Source: Aplidium turbinatum (lineage: Eukaryota; Chordata; Ascidiacea; Aplousobranchia; Polyclinidae). From it: 64,000 nucleotides of DNA. Positions 42,794 to 54,835 of this stretch are shown in pieces. Within the stretch, counting starts at the first letter, position 1; the number at the start of each line of letters is the position of its first letter. The DNA is taken from NCBI GenBank assembly GCA_918807975.1, contig OU964926.1, positions 23,877,996 through 23,941,995 of the forward strand, written 5' to 3'. The position numbers were made by a program, and so were the translations under genes. The notes under the pieces are model-generated. The model was not told the origin of the DNA. It worked only from the letters and a program-made list of their open reading frames with translations, and searched no databases.

Positions 42794-42944
42794 TTGTGTT
42801 TAATAATTATATACTGTACTTCGGGTATAATTTTTGTTATTTTATTTTAATTGTGATTGGTACAATGAGGGGAATGAAATATAGGCCTTAGATTATCATA
42901 TAGCCCCAGGTCCATCAAAACCTTAATCCGGCCCTGCCTGGAAG

Positions 42945-44193
42945 GTCTTCTAGTCAAGCAGCCACAAGTTGAGTGGCGTGTCATAAATGTTAATTGAACT
43001 AGCAGCTATTTGCTATAATTTCAAACTAACTCTTTGTTTAAAAGATTAAAACGTTTTGTTAAAATGTTTAAAACAGTTTGGCCTACTTTTGCCTCCTGCT
43101 TCTGCACACTTCTAGTGTGTATGAATGTGTAGTTAGATTTACTGTGATGGGGTGGTGGCTGACTAGATGACTGCTTAATGCTTATGGTCTTTCGCTACCA
43201 TCCTGATTGCGCCATAATCTAACCAACAGTAAGTTGTACAATGCATTGTTTTGACAATTACATTTACTCTGATTGTTTATTAATATATGGCGCTGTTAAA
43301 ACAAAATAAATTGACTTGACTTGACTTAAAATTTTCTTCCTATAGCTACGTCACTGTTTCTCAAGTTTGATTGAAAAGTGACATTCTTTTTAAAACGGTA
43401 AGCTAAAGTAGTCTATCTACAAAATACAGCTTCAACAGAAATACATCGCTTCATGGTTTTTGTTTACAAAAGAATAAAGTCCATGTTATTGTTGTTTCTA
43501 AGACTATTTTGAATTAAAATTTTTTAGCTGTTTACCATTCCAATTCTTGGTCTTGCTGATCTCGTGCTCTGCTGAACGAGTTTTCTTCAACAAATAATAT
43601 TTACCAAACAACCTCTCGGCCAATCATAGGCGGTTCTCAAAACCGAATTTTGTCACAATGTGTTGCAGAAAACTCTCAAGTGTAGAGTGCACACAGTGTA
43701 AAGTCCATTGGTGGAAAACAGCAACAAACAGAGTAAATGTCTTGGTAATCAAAACCTGATTGGCTGAAAGCTATAACTGTCAATGCAACGCCAGATAAGT
43801 TGCTTAACCCAAATAGATTTTGAAATTACTTTTATATTTCTGTATTGCAAACAACAACATACAAACGATCACTTACGAGCCAACCGTTCATGAATAATTG
43901 TTTTTATATTTTGACATTGTTATTGGCAAAAAAAAGCACGGTAAGCCAAATTTAACATAGCAGTGACTATAGAGATACTTTTAATAAAATAACGTTAAAG
44001 GAAGAAAATGATTTTGTTCGAAAATTTGCACCAGCAGCGTTAAGGAAAATTTTGGAACTTTTTGAAATATCCCGTTTACTTTAGTAGAATTTTATTATTT
44101 TGTACAAGAGTTGAACTTGTAGTCGGGGCTATGAGTACGATAGTCTATCTGTACTTCTATATATAGAAAATTCATGAGTGGTTCACCTGGTGG
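42945..44193. other. Intergenic; possible SINE tail near 43310
   Basis: AT-rich sequence without a recognisable gene. AATAAATTGACTTGACTTGA near 43304-43325 has the form of a SINE or LINE 3' tail (TTGAC repeats), but no tRNA head is visible upstream. Confidence 0.35.
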
Positions 44194-44588
44194 CAGGGGC
44201 GCCGGAACGATTTTTGACTGGGGGGGCAAGATTACAAAAAAAAGGGCACTTTTGTTTACTAAAAGACCAATTTTTTTCAAGTTTTATAAGATATAGCGAC
44301 AATACTAATCTATCAGCTCACTATGTATTGAGTAGGCTAATGATAGCCTACAAGTGTCTGGTATACAAAGAAGGGCATCATGCTATGTTATAATGATGTA
44401 ACCTACTGTCAAGCCTTAAAGCAGCCTGCGGCCATGGCCGCTAAGTAGTGCTTGAATGACCGCCGGTGCTACCTCCTCAATCGGCCAAGTTTGGCTACCG
44501 GTCTCTTCTAGCCAATTATTTAATTTCGCAATAGAATGATTGTGGATTAACTGTCGAAAATATGTAGTATCAAAGAGTGACGCAAAAT

Positions 44589-44878
44589 TCTGGAACGAAG
44601 AAGCTTCAAGAGCAAGCGGGGCTGGTTCGACTCTAGGGGTGTGCGCTTGAGCAACGCACGTTAAGGACTGCTCTCCATTCAGCGGCATCTAATGGATGGA
44701 ATAGTTCCCCGGCAACAAGACTTCAACAATCGGAAACTTCACTCTGTCAATCTCGGTGACCGGGCCTGCGTCAGTGATCCAAAGCCTCTACAAGTATGCG
44801 AAACTGCCAGGATTAAGCTTTGCAAGAAGCTTTCCCAGTCCGAAGATAAAGATTGAATCAATCAATCAATCAATCAAT
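44589..44878 (+). mobile_element. tRNA-derived SINE, copy 2 (5' truncated)
   Basis: Starts within the tRNA-like head at TCTGGAACGAAGAAGCTTCA, keeps the B box (GGTTCGACTCT) and body, and ends in five CAAT repeats. The A box is missing. Confidence 0.9.
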
Positions 44879-45149
44879 TAGGTCAGCGCGTCATAATCGC
44901 TACTGTTGCATTGTGCGGGAATATTAATATTTGTTATTGATGGAATATATCCAGCTGCGATCACCAGCTATAAGTCTTGTTTGTAATTTCCGACGTTTAT
45001 TTTAACAAAGTCTTAATCCAAAGTGCTAATTTACATCGGCTGGCAATATTGTCGTTTTTATGTCGATTCGATGTTGTCGGACATTAAAAAGGAGAACTAG
45101 GTTAGTTGACATCCGAGGGGAAAACATTTTTTGATCATATTTTGCAAAA

Positions 45150-45429
45150 ATTATGCTTCTTTTAGTAATGTCCTTCACATCATTGAAATACTTATTTTAT
45201 TACCTTGCCGTCATCGTCAACACATGTCGAACGTTATTTTTCGTTGCTAAACAGAATTCTAGGGGAGTGGCGAACTTCTTTAAAATCAGCCACATTGGAG
45301 GCACTCATGCGAGTGTCGTTAGATGGTCCCGCAGTACTGGATTACAATCCCGATAAAGCAGTTATTGTGTGGTGCAACGATTCTATTGTAGGACGTCACC
45401 CAGGCCCAGACTTCAACAACGCTAAGTGA
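45150..45429 (+). pseudogene. hAT transposase C-terminal dimerisation segment
   Basis: The frame 45205-45429 encodes STHVERYFSLLNRILGEWRT, TLEALMRVSLDGPAVLDYNP and a stop. This is the typical hATC block and ending of animal hAT transposases. The upstream conserved regions are absent, so the copy is inactive. Confidence 0.8.
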
Positions 45430-45818
45430 TCATTTTTGCATTGTTTCAAGTTTAATTCTATTTACTTGTGCTGTCGTTATTTTTATTTTGTATTTTGGCC
45501 TCCAAGCACGCAGATTTGGCCGCCGAGAAGGAGCTCCCGGTAGGCCACGATGGTTGCCGAAAAAAAACGAGTTTTAAGGCCTGTACTGTGTTGCAAAATT
45601 TTGTGCCGTAGCCTATATATCATTTTGATACAAAAATGAAAGATTATAATTAGGCTAAAAGCGAATAACAGAAATTGTTATATTGCAAAATGTGCAGTAG
45701 CTTACATGAATTTAAAAGGGCACCATTCGCCCCCTGCCCCTCCATCTGCAGAAAAATTGAGGGCAGGGGAGGCGGCCGCCCCCCCTGCCCCCCCGCTTCC
45801 GGCGCCCCTGCCTGGTGG

Positions 45819-48287
45819 CCTACACACACTTTTAGGTTGATAACTTGGAATAAAAAATAGTTTTGGATTATCCGGCTTGATTGTTTTCAATCAACTAACG
45901 CGGATGGTATTGAACCCGCGGCGCTTTTTTACTGTCTTGACTGTTCAATTGTTGAGATTGATGCAGATGCTAATGTTGACATTACGTTGAATGTAACGCG
46001 CTTAACCTGTTGTACCACGTACAACCAATTCAAAGTCCAAGGATGTGGTAAACCACACTTTTGGACGCCAATCATGAATGCTGGTTTAAATACCGATCGT
46101 GTCTAATCCGTTTAACGCAAAAGTTAAGCTCGGATTTCAGTGAATTTTAAAGAAAATTTATGGTTGTGATGCCTCATTGATAAAATCATTGTGACGACAT
46201 TCAGCAGAAATAGTCATTCGAAAAAAAAGGGAAATCGAGCAACTTTTCTAGCAATAGTTGCAATGTTGATATAAAAAAGTAACAGCAGAAATATAAAAAT
46301 TGTTTCTTTACTTTACTATGATTTCATGCACGCTTTGTGTTTCACATTCAAAGTAATTCTATTTTATTTTACTGAACACTGTGACTAAATGAATGGCGTT
46401 ATCACTATTGTTTTGTATAACGCTCAAGAGCACAGTTTAGCCTAAACTATGAACGTGGCGATATATAATCACTATATTATCGTAATGTTTCAAGTTTTAA
46501 GTATTTTTAATAACAGCCAAATCTTTAAAATTTACTTACTATTGTTTTTCATTAATTATTTACAAAACTATATAAAATATAAAGACTGTAAAAAAGGATT
46601 TAAAAGATAAAATACTTTTTTCCGGAGTGATGATGTCACAACGATGTTACATTTATTTCCAGAATATCAATTGTCTATGTACAAAATAAAATTAGAAAGA
46701 TTTTTAAAGGGCAACATTTGGCATAAACAATGATTTTAAAAATACGAGAGCATACAAAAATTAGTACTGCCAGATAGCTTTTCTGCCAGAAAACAACTTT
46801 TATGAATAAATATCTTCAACATAACGAGCATGTATTGGTTCTATTATGACGTCATATAGTCTATAATTCTATAAACTTAATAATTTGATGCGCAGCAGCA
46901 GATACATTGTCTGTAGATAGAGAACAAATACTTTGGCTGCAAGCCCTAATGACCACAATCGCATATTTTCCCATAGAACAACACTTGCACACGCAAAATC
47001 AATGTAAAAATAACACGTTTTTCTGGCTAGGTATGTATTTTAGACTGAGATACAAATTGCCCTGCATCACTCCACCCTTTAGCACTGGGACCAGTCCTGT
47101 GTCCCAGTCCCACCTAAGCACTGGGACATATTTTATTTACTTAATACGGTTGCCATAACAAAGGCTTTATAAAACATAGCTAAACATAAATATAAAGTAA
47201 GCACCTAAACTTTACACAACCCTCACAACACAACTGAAAAGTGGACAAAGAGAAATGTGAACAAGAGCTTCGCGAATCACGCCAGAAGCCAACACGTTGA
47301 CTGTGTACAGAGCACGCAAGATCAATTAAACACAACCAATCAGAAGAGAGAATTAAGAGTTTTACAACACACTGCAACTGTTTTGTTTTTTTGTAAATAG
47401 ATGCGCAAAGTTCCCAGGTATAAAAGATTAGAACAAAGTAGTTGTTAAAATGCAAAGGGTAGTTTGAATAAAAGGATAAAAGCCCAAGGAGACCCTCTCA
47501 ACCCACAAATCCGCCATTTTACACTGTTAATACGTCGTTGGACGCTGAATCCATGTTAAAAGGGGAATTTGTTACCAGGAAGCTCATAGTTTTCCATTTG
47601 CAAACTCTTTTTTTCTCGTTTGCGCTTTGAGTTCTAATCTTTGTATTTGAAGATTTTCCTCAAAATTTGTTTCGTTTCTCAGAATGCGTCACTTCCTTTC
47701 TTCCCACAATCCAACAGGACACGGCATACATGGCAAATGCCTGAAAAATAAAAATGTTTTTATCTAAATAACCAGCATGAGTTGAAACATGTTTTTGTGG
47801 ATGCAATAAAAAGTAAATCAGAACGACAAAGTGCGCAAAGATCTCCAGACAAAAAAATTAAACGCTTTTCTAAGTTGATGAAGATTAGTCTTAGTCCATT
47901 TGGACATATAAACCGAAGTAAACTATTATTTTTAATTTAAGCACAAAGTCTACAAATAAATGAATTCTCACAAATTGCATCAAAAAAAATTGAAGTATTT
48001 TCACCCAACATAAAAAATAATATAAAAATAAAAATAACTTATAAAGTTAAATACAGTAGATGCAAATAAATAACAAATATCAATTTCAAACGTAGTTTAG
48101 TCTAGTACTGCCCAGGTGAGCAGCTAACGAATGGGACCGTTTCCAACTGAGAAAGCAAAATGGCGATCAATCTAAAACTCGAGATAGAAAACAAAAATCA
48201 AAAAGAAGCAAGTATTGACGTTCAAATTGATCTAATTGATGTTTTTATCTTTCATGAAAGGTTTTGTTGTCAGTATCTATAGCTATA
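45819..48287. other. Intergenic, no gene recognised
   Basis: AT-rich. On the minus strand at about 45910-46030, GTGGTACAACAGGTTAAGCG and GCGGGTTCAATACC resemble A and B boxes but lie about 100 bases apart and do not form a clear tRNA. AGCACTGGGAC occurs twice near 47075-47130. No ORF with recognisable motifs. Confidence 0.4.
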
Positions 48288-49343
48288 TTACATAATCTTA
48301 CGTTTCCTTGTCTTTTTGCCACACTTCCCGGCATATGTGTGTGTGTGGATATCCATTCGGCAATAGGCGGCACAACTGACCTGAAATTGTGCAATAATGG
48401 AGACATTTATTTCGTCATATTAAAATTATATTATAATAATAGTCAATAATTGAAATTGCTTCAATCAATAAATTGTGAACGTGTAGTCTACCGTATAAGA
48501 AGTAATCCAATAGTTAGTCCCAAAATATTTAAAATCTAATTTTTTAAGTGTCAAAGTTCTTGGACAACATAAAAAACCACTTGAACGGACAACAAAAAAC
48601 GATAATTATGGCAGTTGTTTAAATACAGTTTCTTCTTACATGAAATGACTATTTGATTACAGTACAAGCGCCAGAAACCTTTTGCAGCCACAGTTGATCC
48701 TTTGTTACTACAGTGCAGATGATGTTGCCGCGCAGCAGCACAAAATGTTACAAAACGCTATTTTTAATAAACAATTTAAATAAACATTCAATTGCAGCAC
48801 TTACTTTGATTCTTTTAACTTTCTTTCTTTTGCTTTTCCTAAAAAATGAGCTTCTTGCTAACCGGGTATGCAGCATCAAGTCTAGTTCTTGCAAATCGCT
48901 TTGTTTAATGCTGCGGGTCACTAAAATATATTTGAAAGCGTTTATTAGCGTTTTTAAACTTTTTGATTTTTTTTAAAGAGTATATTCTTGAAGGTACTTC
49001 AGAAAAATACGACAGTTATTATTTATTATAATAAACCATCTTATTTATATTTGGCGATGAAGAGTTTGTGTTTTCCATAGTAACCTTTATATATAAAAAT
49101 AACGTAATGCCATTATTTTCTCTTAGCCAATCGTCGAATGTCGCATCGCAACGCAGGGAGCCTCGATCTTTGAAGCTACCCAAGAAAATTGTTATTATGA
49201 TGAAACAAATCTTTGCAAACTGCACATTTGTTACTAACTATGATGAAACAATACGTTGACAAAAGAACTTCACTTAAAAACTCACCTGTGACGTCAACAA
49301 ACACAAACAATGCTAAAAGTAACACCAACAATGCAATCTTCAT
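48288..49343 (-). CDS. Candidate small secreted cationic Cys peptide, 3 exons, 77 aa
   Basis: Exon 1 (49343-49286) encodes MKIALLVLLLALFVFVDVT, an unmistakable signal peptide, and ends at a perfect donor CAG/GTGAGT, phase 1. Exon 2 (49167-49085) can continue in frame after TTCAAAG as DRGSLRCDATFDDWLRENNG and ends AAG/GTTACT, phase 0. Exon 3 (48380-48288), after the strong acceptor AATTTCAG, encodes VSCAAYCRMDIHTHTYAGKC followed by GKKTRKRKIM and a stop. The mature part would have four Cys with C-x3-C...GKC spacing and a basic tail, loosely like cysteine-stabilised defence peptides. The family is not recognised and the final CxC of defensins is absent. Exon 1 is the best supported; exon 2 borders are weak, since an earlier AG exists. 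No clear polyadenylation signal was found. Confidence 0.35.
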
Positions 49344-52300
49344 ATTCAGTTTTTGTTTACACAAAAAGTTTTTAATGCCTGTCCTTGTGCCAAACCAACA
49401 AAACGTTAAATGTTACTAAGGTAAATTTAATCAAGTTTTTTCTTAAATAATACAGTAGCTTATTTTGAAGAAGTAAATAAATTAACAACTTTTCCAATTT
49501 TGCTTGAACAACAACTGAACTGAACCACAGCAGCGTGACTGCCTTTGAGCAATTTGAAATAATGAAATCGCGAAAGATCTGGCACTCGCAGCACATTCGA
49601 TGTTGAAGCCAATTCATTACCTGCGGCGGGGTTTTCATGTAAACGTGCGAATCTTCATCTATTAGAAACTTTGTAAACGGTCGAGTGATACCGTTTTAAA
49701 AATCTTTTTTCATATTTTCATCACACATCAGTGTCTAATTCGACTTGCTCGGTCAGATTGGGATACAAAAATGGGTTGTACGTATTTGAAAAACAATGCT
49801 TTTGATTTGTTTGTATCGTAGATAAAACGGCGTTGAATAAAGCAACACTTCCGACAAAACTGAAAATGTAATAAAAACAAAAAAATATCAGGCCTACATA
49901 TTGCGACAATCAACTCTGTTACTTGTGACTTGAATATACACAGTATACTGTATATCTAGCCGATGTTTTTGAAGTTGTGCATTTATATCCTGACAATGCG
50001 TATTTTGTTCGAAAGAAACAAAATTAAATTCTCGAGCAGATAGTTTCTAAGATATTGATATGTTGACTTGCATGATGTATCTACTCAGAATTATGATGCT
50101 ATTTTGGAAACTCATTCAGATCTTCATGTGAAACTCGTGGCACATACTTGTCGCGACCGCTCCATGAAGTACAGCGTATCGTGCGAATCTCCAAAGTCCT
50201 AAACCCCTATTTGAAATGTCGCCTTTAAAACAAAAATAATGTGAAAATTTCTCAAAGCAGAAACCCCTTTTTTATTATAATAATAAATTGTGTTTAAATA
50301 TCTTTAATTTGAAACTCAATTCAGGTAGTTCCGAAAATTCATGATTCGTTGAACCACTGACTCTCTTCTTTAATCGCTAAGGCTGACAATCTAAAATTTT
50401 CGCTTGTCGTTGAAGGCTCGTTGCTTGTGGAGTCTTCCATCTTCTTAGTGCTGGTGAATGGAGAGCAGCTGTCCTAGAAAAGTGCGGCTTCCTCAACGTT
50501 TTCTCCTCAACCCATACATTCTTCCTATCAGCTTGTCCTTGTTGAGGCAGGCTTCGCATGGGTGTCACAATTTTCTGTTCAACTATACCAATGAGGGGAC
50601 ATCTTCCTCTTTTTATAAATACGCTATTCAGGAACAAACCGCAGACTGTAGTATCACCTTTGTTGATACATATCAGTAAAAATGTTATGCCTATTTTTTG
50701 GGAATTTTTCAGAGTAAAATATGCAAGTTTCCTGCTGCTGCGATGCTACGTGCTATGTTTTTAAAGCAACGCAATGAAGTTGTTTGACCTCTAACATTTC
50801 TACTCTACGTGGACTTGCTGTTTGTCTTCCAATCTATCTTACATAGCAATCTTCGTAGCTTACATTAAGTCCACGGTTTAAAGAATTCTAATTAAAACGT
50901 TTCAAGTGTAGCCTAGAAGCAATTTAATTTTAATACGCACAGTAGGTTATTGTCGGAAATATGATGCATACACTATATAGGCGACCACACTGTTTGTTAA
51001 ATGTATGTGTGTCTTCCCACACAGATAGAATTAACAACACTAACAATATTATAGCAACAGAAATGATATTATTCAACTAATGCCAACTTATAATAACACT
51101 CTCAGCAATATGATTGCTTTTATAAAACGTTGCAACTAATGCAAAGATAGACGTTGCTCTCAACATTGTACCAAGCAGACAGTGTCAGGGCGGGTGCATC
51201 AAGATGTAACCACTTGTCACCTACTGCGTGTTCAAGTTTGTATCTGCAGTTCTGCACATTCATTTAAATTCACAGTTTGACCAGGTGCTTCTCTTTTATA
51301 AACTTGGAGCCATTTTTTCTTGGAAACTTTGTTTCAAAAACAAGTTGCCATTTCCATTGCGGTATGCTTAGGCCCACATTTGCATGGCTTATAGATTTCA
51401 AACAGCCAGATGGTAATCACCATACATGTAAAATCAAGAAAGACAAACAACAAACACTTTAAAACGTAGTCCAATAAATGTTTTATACTTTTGCAAACTT
51501 GCTACTGAAAACGTTTGAAAATCTGGAATAATTTAAACTCCATAAGAATATTCTTTTCTTATTTATATGTGTTGATTTTAGTGGAAACGTATTCTAAATA
51601 ATCTGTTTTTGTGTGCTGGAACCGGCCATTATGACGAGATTATGCAGAACAAATGTGCCCTTCATAGAGATTGTTCGGCGAGGTAGTGAAGTCAAATAGG
51701 ATAGGCTAGGTCATGGCCACCTGGAGATGCGGCCTGATTTGTCACATTTTGCAGATTTTGATTACAGCTACTGCTAGTGCTTGACTGACATTTTTTGAGA
51801 TGTTTTTACTTTTTGCGGTTTTCTAATGACATAAAACTTTTTTGTTGCCTTGGGGAAGCAGTAGCAAATGAGAAAAAGTAAGTTGAAAAACGCAAAATCA
51901 GACTGTTATTGAAAATTAACAGTCTGACTAAAATTTTCGAAATCAAATTTTCTTTGTTTTTCAACATGTGAAAATGTTAAAACCTATTGTGTCATCTGGG
52001 GAAAGGAATAAAGAAAGCTTAAAAATCTAATTTTTAGAAAAAATTATTTAAACGTTCGCCCAAAGTTAGAAAAACCTGGAAATTTCTGCAAAATGTAACA
52101 AATTAGGCCGTATCTTTAGGTGGCCATGGCTAGGTGTAAGGCAGGGGTCACCAAACTTGTTTAAGAAAGGGCCAGGTGACTTTGAGAAAAGATGCTCGCC
52201 GGGTGGATAGCCACCTTGAGCGTTTGCTCAACACTACAGTCTACAACCTGTGGTAGCGATTCAACAGAGTGGGTGTGATATATCCAGCTGTATGCAACAA

Positions 52301-53105
52301 TTGCCGCGTTCAGTCGTTGCAGACCAATGGGTTGTGGAAAAAAGCTCATTATTTTATCACAAAGTCACAGGTCTAAGTCATCTTTCAAAAACAGATGTTT
52401 TAAAAAAATAATTATAGAATATAAGCGCGAACTTTTGATAGGATTTTTATTCAGTGTAGATTTTAGATATTTTGCACAGTTCGGCGGGTCAGTTAAACAA
52501 AACTAAACCATGTTTGTTCTAAACTAAGTATTATAACTAACATGTAAATATTTTTTGTTGTTGATCTTACTATATTTTGATTGGTTTTTCTCTATTTTTT
52601 TAAGCCAAACGCGTATTGCGTGAGCTGTAAAATGATCCCATCGGTGATTCCTTTGCAAAGAAAACATTTAAAATTGAAAATTCCATCAGTTGATTTAAGT
52701 TTATGTAAATTAGCTACAACTTGTAGAAAAGGTTACACGAATCAAATAAGAATCAGTCAAATCAAAGTTTAATGTTAATCGGATTAGTGCAATTAATAAC
52801 ACAAGCCATATTCAGTTTTAGATATAGTTTATTCATGGAGTTTATTTGATAAACTGTCACCATCTAATAGGCGACTTATTTGGTAACCTTGTTCGAACAG
52901 AATTAAACTTTAATTTTTTTTTAAATAAATCCGTGAGGCCGAGGGAACTATCCTTTTCAAAGCGTTTTAACAGTTTATTTAAGACTTTAAGTAAGAACTT
53001 TCAAGATGACGGTTTCATATCTGCAGCTGAAGTCCGACTCTTTATCACCTTTATCAACTGATGGATGTTTTTAATGTTTGCTTGCAACTTATGGAGAACA
53101 TGGTC
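49344..53105. other. Intergenic, no firm gene; one hAT-like fragment near 52142
   Basis: AT-rich sequence. CAGGGGTCACCAAACTTGTT at 52142 has the form of a common hAT left end, but I find no matching right end, so it is a decayed fragment. Open frames at 50377-50679 on both strands have no recognisable motif. Confidence 0.4.
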
Positions 53106-53414
53106 GCCCCGATAGCTCAGTTGGTTAGCGCGTCACTTCTGGAACGAAGAAAGTTCAAAATCAAGTGGCGCTGGTTCGACTCTCGGGTTGTGCGCTTGAG
53201 AAACGCACGTTAAGAACTGCTCTCCATTCAGCGGCATCTAATGGATGGAATAATTCCCGGGTAACAAGACTTCAACAATCGGAAACTTCACTCTGTCAAT
53301 CTCAGTGACCGGGTCTGCGTCAGTGATTCAAAGCCTCTACAAGCATGCGAAATTGCCAGGATTAAGCTTTGCAAGAAGCTTTCCCAGTCCGACGATAAAG
53401 ATTCCATCAATCAA
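53106..53414 (+). mobile_element. tRNA-derived SINE, copy 3 (full length)
   Basis: GCCCCGATAGCTCAGTTGGT (A box), GGTTCGACTCT (B box), body as in copies 1 and 2, tail CCATCAATCAAC. The head retains the best match to a tRNA consensus of the three copies. Confidence 0.9.
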
Positions 53415-54835
53415 CATTTAGTTAGGAAAGGATTTTGGTCCTTTACTTGTTTCCATCTACTGTATGTGATTGTTGTTCTAATAATGTTCAATCTATTGAA
53501 ATTTATATTTTGTAGATCCCGGTCTTTGGTGTGGAGTTCAAGATGGAATTAGTTAAGTGCTTTTTGTCACGTTTTTTTTGTTTGTATGTGCAATAAACGT
53601 TTTCTTATTTATGCTCGGGATAAAAAAGAAAAGGGACAAGTTTTTAAACTGTACGTTTGGTACAGGGCTAAAGTCCATTTCTTTAAAAGTTGTGTGCTAT
53701 CAGTTGGCTAATCGGGTATGCAGAAAATTGAGATTATACTAATGTCAATATCATATGAGTAACATCTGAGATATTTTGCTCCACGGTGTACGCTGTCGCA
53801 CGGTGATTAACGGAACATGTCAATCAAAATGCTTCTTTTGTATTTGTGGATTTGTTATGCAATCGAGTCAAGACGTTGATAGCGCGCTACATTAACATTT
53901 CTGGCCAATCTCGTCCTTGCAAGTCAAGTTGGAGACGATTAGATAAATAATTCAACTTGATCTGCAACCCAGCACTATTGAAAGAATAGCTTGGGTCCGG
54001 AAAATTAGCTAAAGTAGTGAGTTCTTCTTGTTTTAGCCTTTCGATTGATTTTGGACCGACATACGTAGAGTTGCTTGCTCATGAAGTCGTGCGCTTTACT
54101 AACTGAGCACCGGGGCGGACTCATTCGAGTGCACGTTCTAAAACAAGTAGGAGAAACCAAATGGCTTCGTCAACTAACCAGATTAGTTATTCTCGAAGTT
54201 TCCAGTTGGTATGGGCCGGATATCATTTTTATGCGTGCAAATATTTTTGAACTTTCCAAAAGCCACAAGTTTACCAGCTTTGATTTTCTACACCAAAACG
54301 AGTGGGGCCTTGCTTTCGTGCACGTGATTTGTCACCAAGTCACAAAGCAAGCAGAAGATGTAAGATAAAAAGTGTTGTTTTATTTTTTGTATCCACACAA
54401 AAACAGTTCTTCAAAGGCAAGAGTTCTTCGAGTGGCATATCTGATCATGGTTATTATATTTAAGCACCGGTAGTTAAAGTCCTTAGAGAAGGGCTTGGTA
54501 CGTTTAAATTTTCTTCATGTTTGTCTGCATGCTTGCCTAAAGAGTTGGGTAAAAAAGTAGATTTTCCCCATAGCTTTCTTGATGTAAAGCAAAAATATCA
54601 AGGAGAAAAAAATCAAACAACAAAAGCTATTGATACTACAATAAAGTGCTGAATACCAAGCAAAAAGCCAAACAAAGCAAATCACATAAATTCTATTTGA
54701 ATAAGGGCCTCTTGATGATTCCAAATAAGGGTGAAACAGGCTATAGAGCAAGGATCTTAAACACGCGGCCCGCGAGGACGTTTGGTACGGCCGGCGATGC
54801 ATTTTCAAACTTTAAAATAATTAACATTTACAGTA
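53415..54835. other. Intergenic; decayed hAT-like end near 54750
   Basis: No gene recognised. CAAGGATCTTAAACACGCGG followed by CCCGCGAGGACG at 54750-54781 resembles a hAT left end (CAGTGATCTTAAACTGCGGCCCG type), but no right partner is visible. A 97-codon frame at 54075-54368 has no recognised motif. Confidence 0.35.

Larger units (their letters stand above)
39974..42936 (+). mobile_element. hAT (ZMYM-like) element, CAGGGCCGGATTAAGG ends, 2963 bp
   Basis: CAGGGCCGGATTAAGG and CCTTAATCCGGCCCTG are exact inverses, flanked by CCTGGAAG at 39966-39973 and 42937-42944. Decayed coding sequence at 40730-41220 (QSRILAYDRLQIRFSFLAEL, SLPEEMIHFSALLKQRHF) continues at 42581 after the nested element. Insertions: 40212-40668 and 41275-42565. 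Confidence 0.93.
44410..45583 (+). mobile_element. hAT element nested in 44194-45810
   Basis: CAAGCCTTAAAG and TTTTAAGGCCTG are inverted; TACTGT flanks it (44404-44409, 45584-45589). The related copy at 6539-6940 is uninterrupted at the same point (CCTACTGTGATACAG), confirming the insertion. Sequence GCGGCCATGGCCGC near the left end links it to 4501-5721. It carries a transposase tail and a SINE. Confidence 0.8.
44194..45810. mobile_element. hAT element, CAGGGGCGCCGGAACG ends, 1617 bp
   Basis: CAGGGGCGCCGGAACG and CTTCCGGCGCCCCTG bound it; CCTGGTGG flanks at 44186-44193 and 45811-45818. Without the nested 44410-45583 element it closely matches the 402-bp copy at 6539-6940. Confidence 0.93.

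Noticed and set aside
45910-46030. Possible intron-containing tRNA on the minus strand
   Set aside because: A- and B-box-like words are about 100 bases apart and no cloverleaf with a plausible intron position could be drawn.
50377-50679. Overlapping open frames on both strands
   Set aside because: No motif, splice or codon-bias evidence favours either strand.
52142-52500. hAT element starting CAGGGGTCACCAAACTT
   Set aside because: No matching right end or target duplication was found, so it is mentioned only as a fragment.
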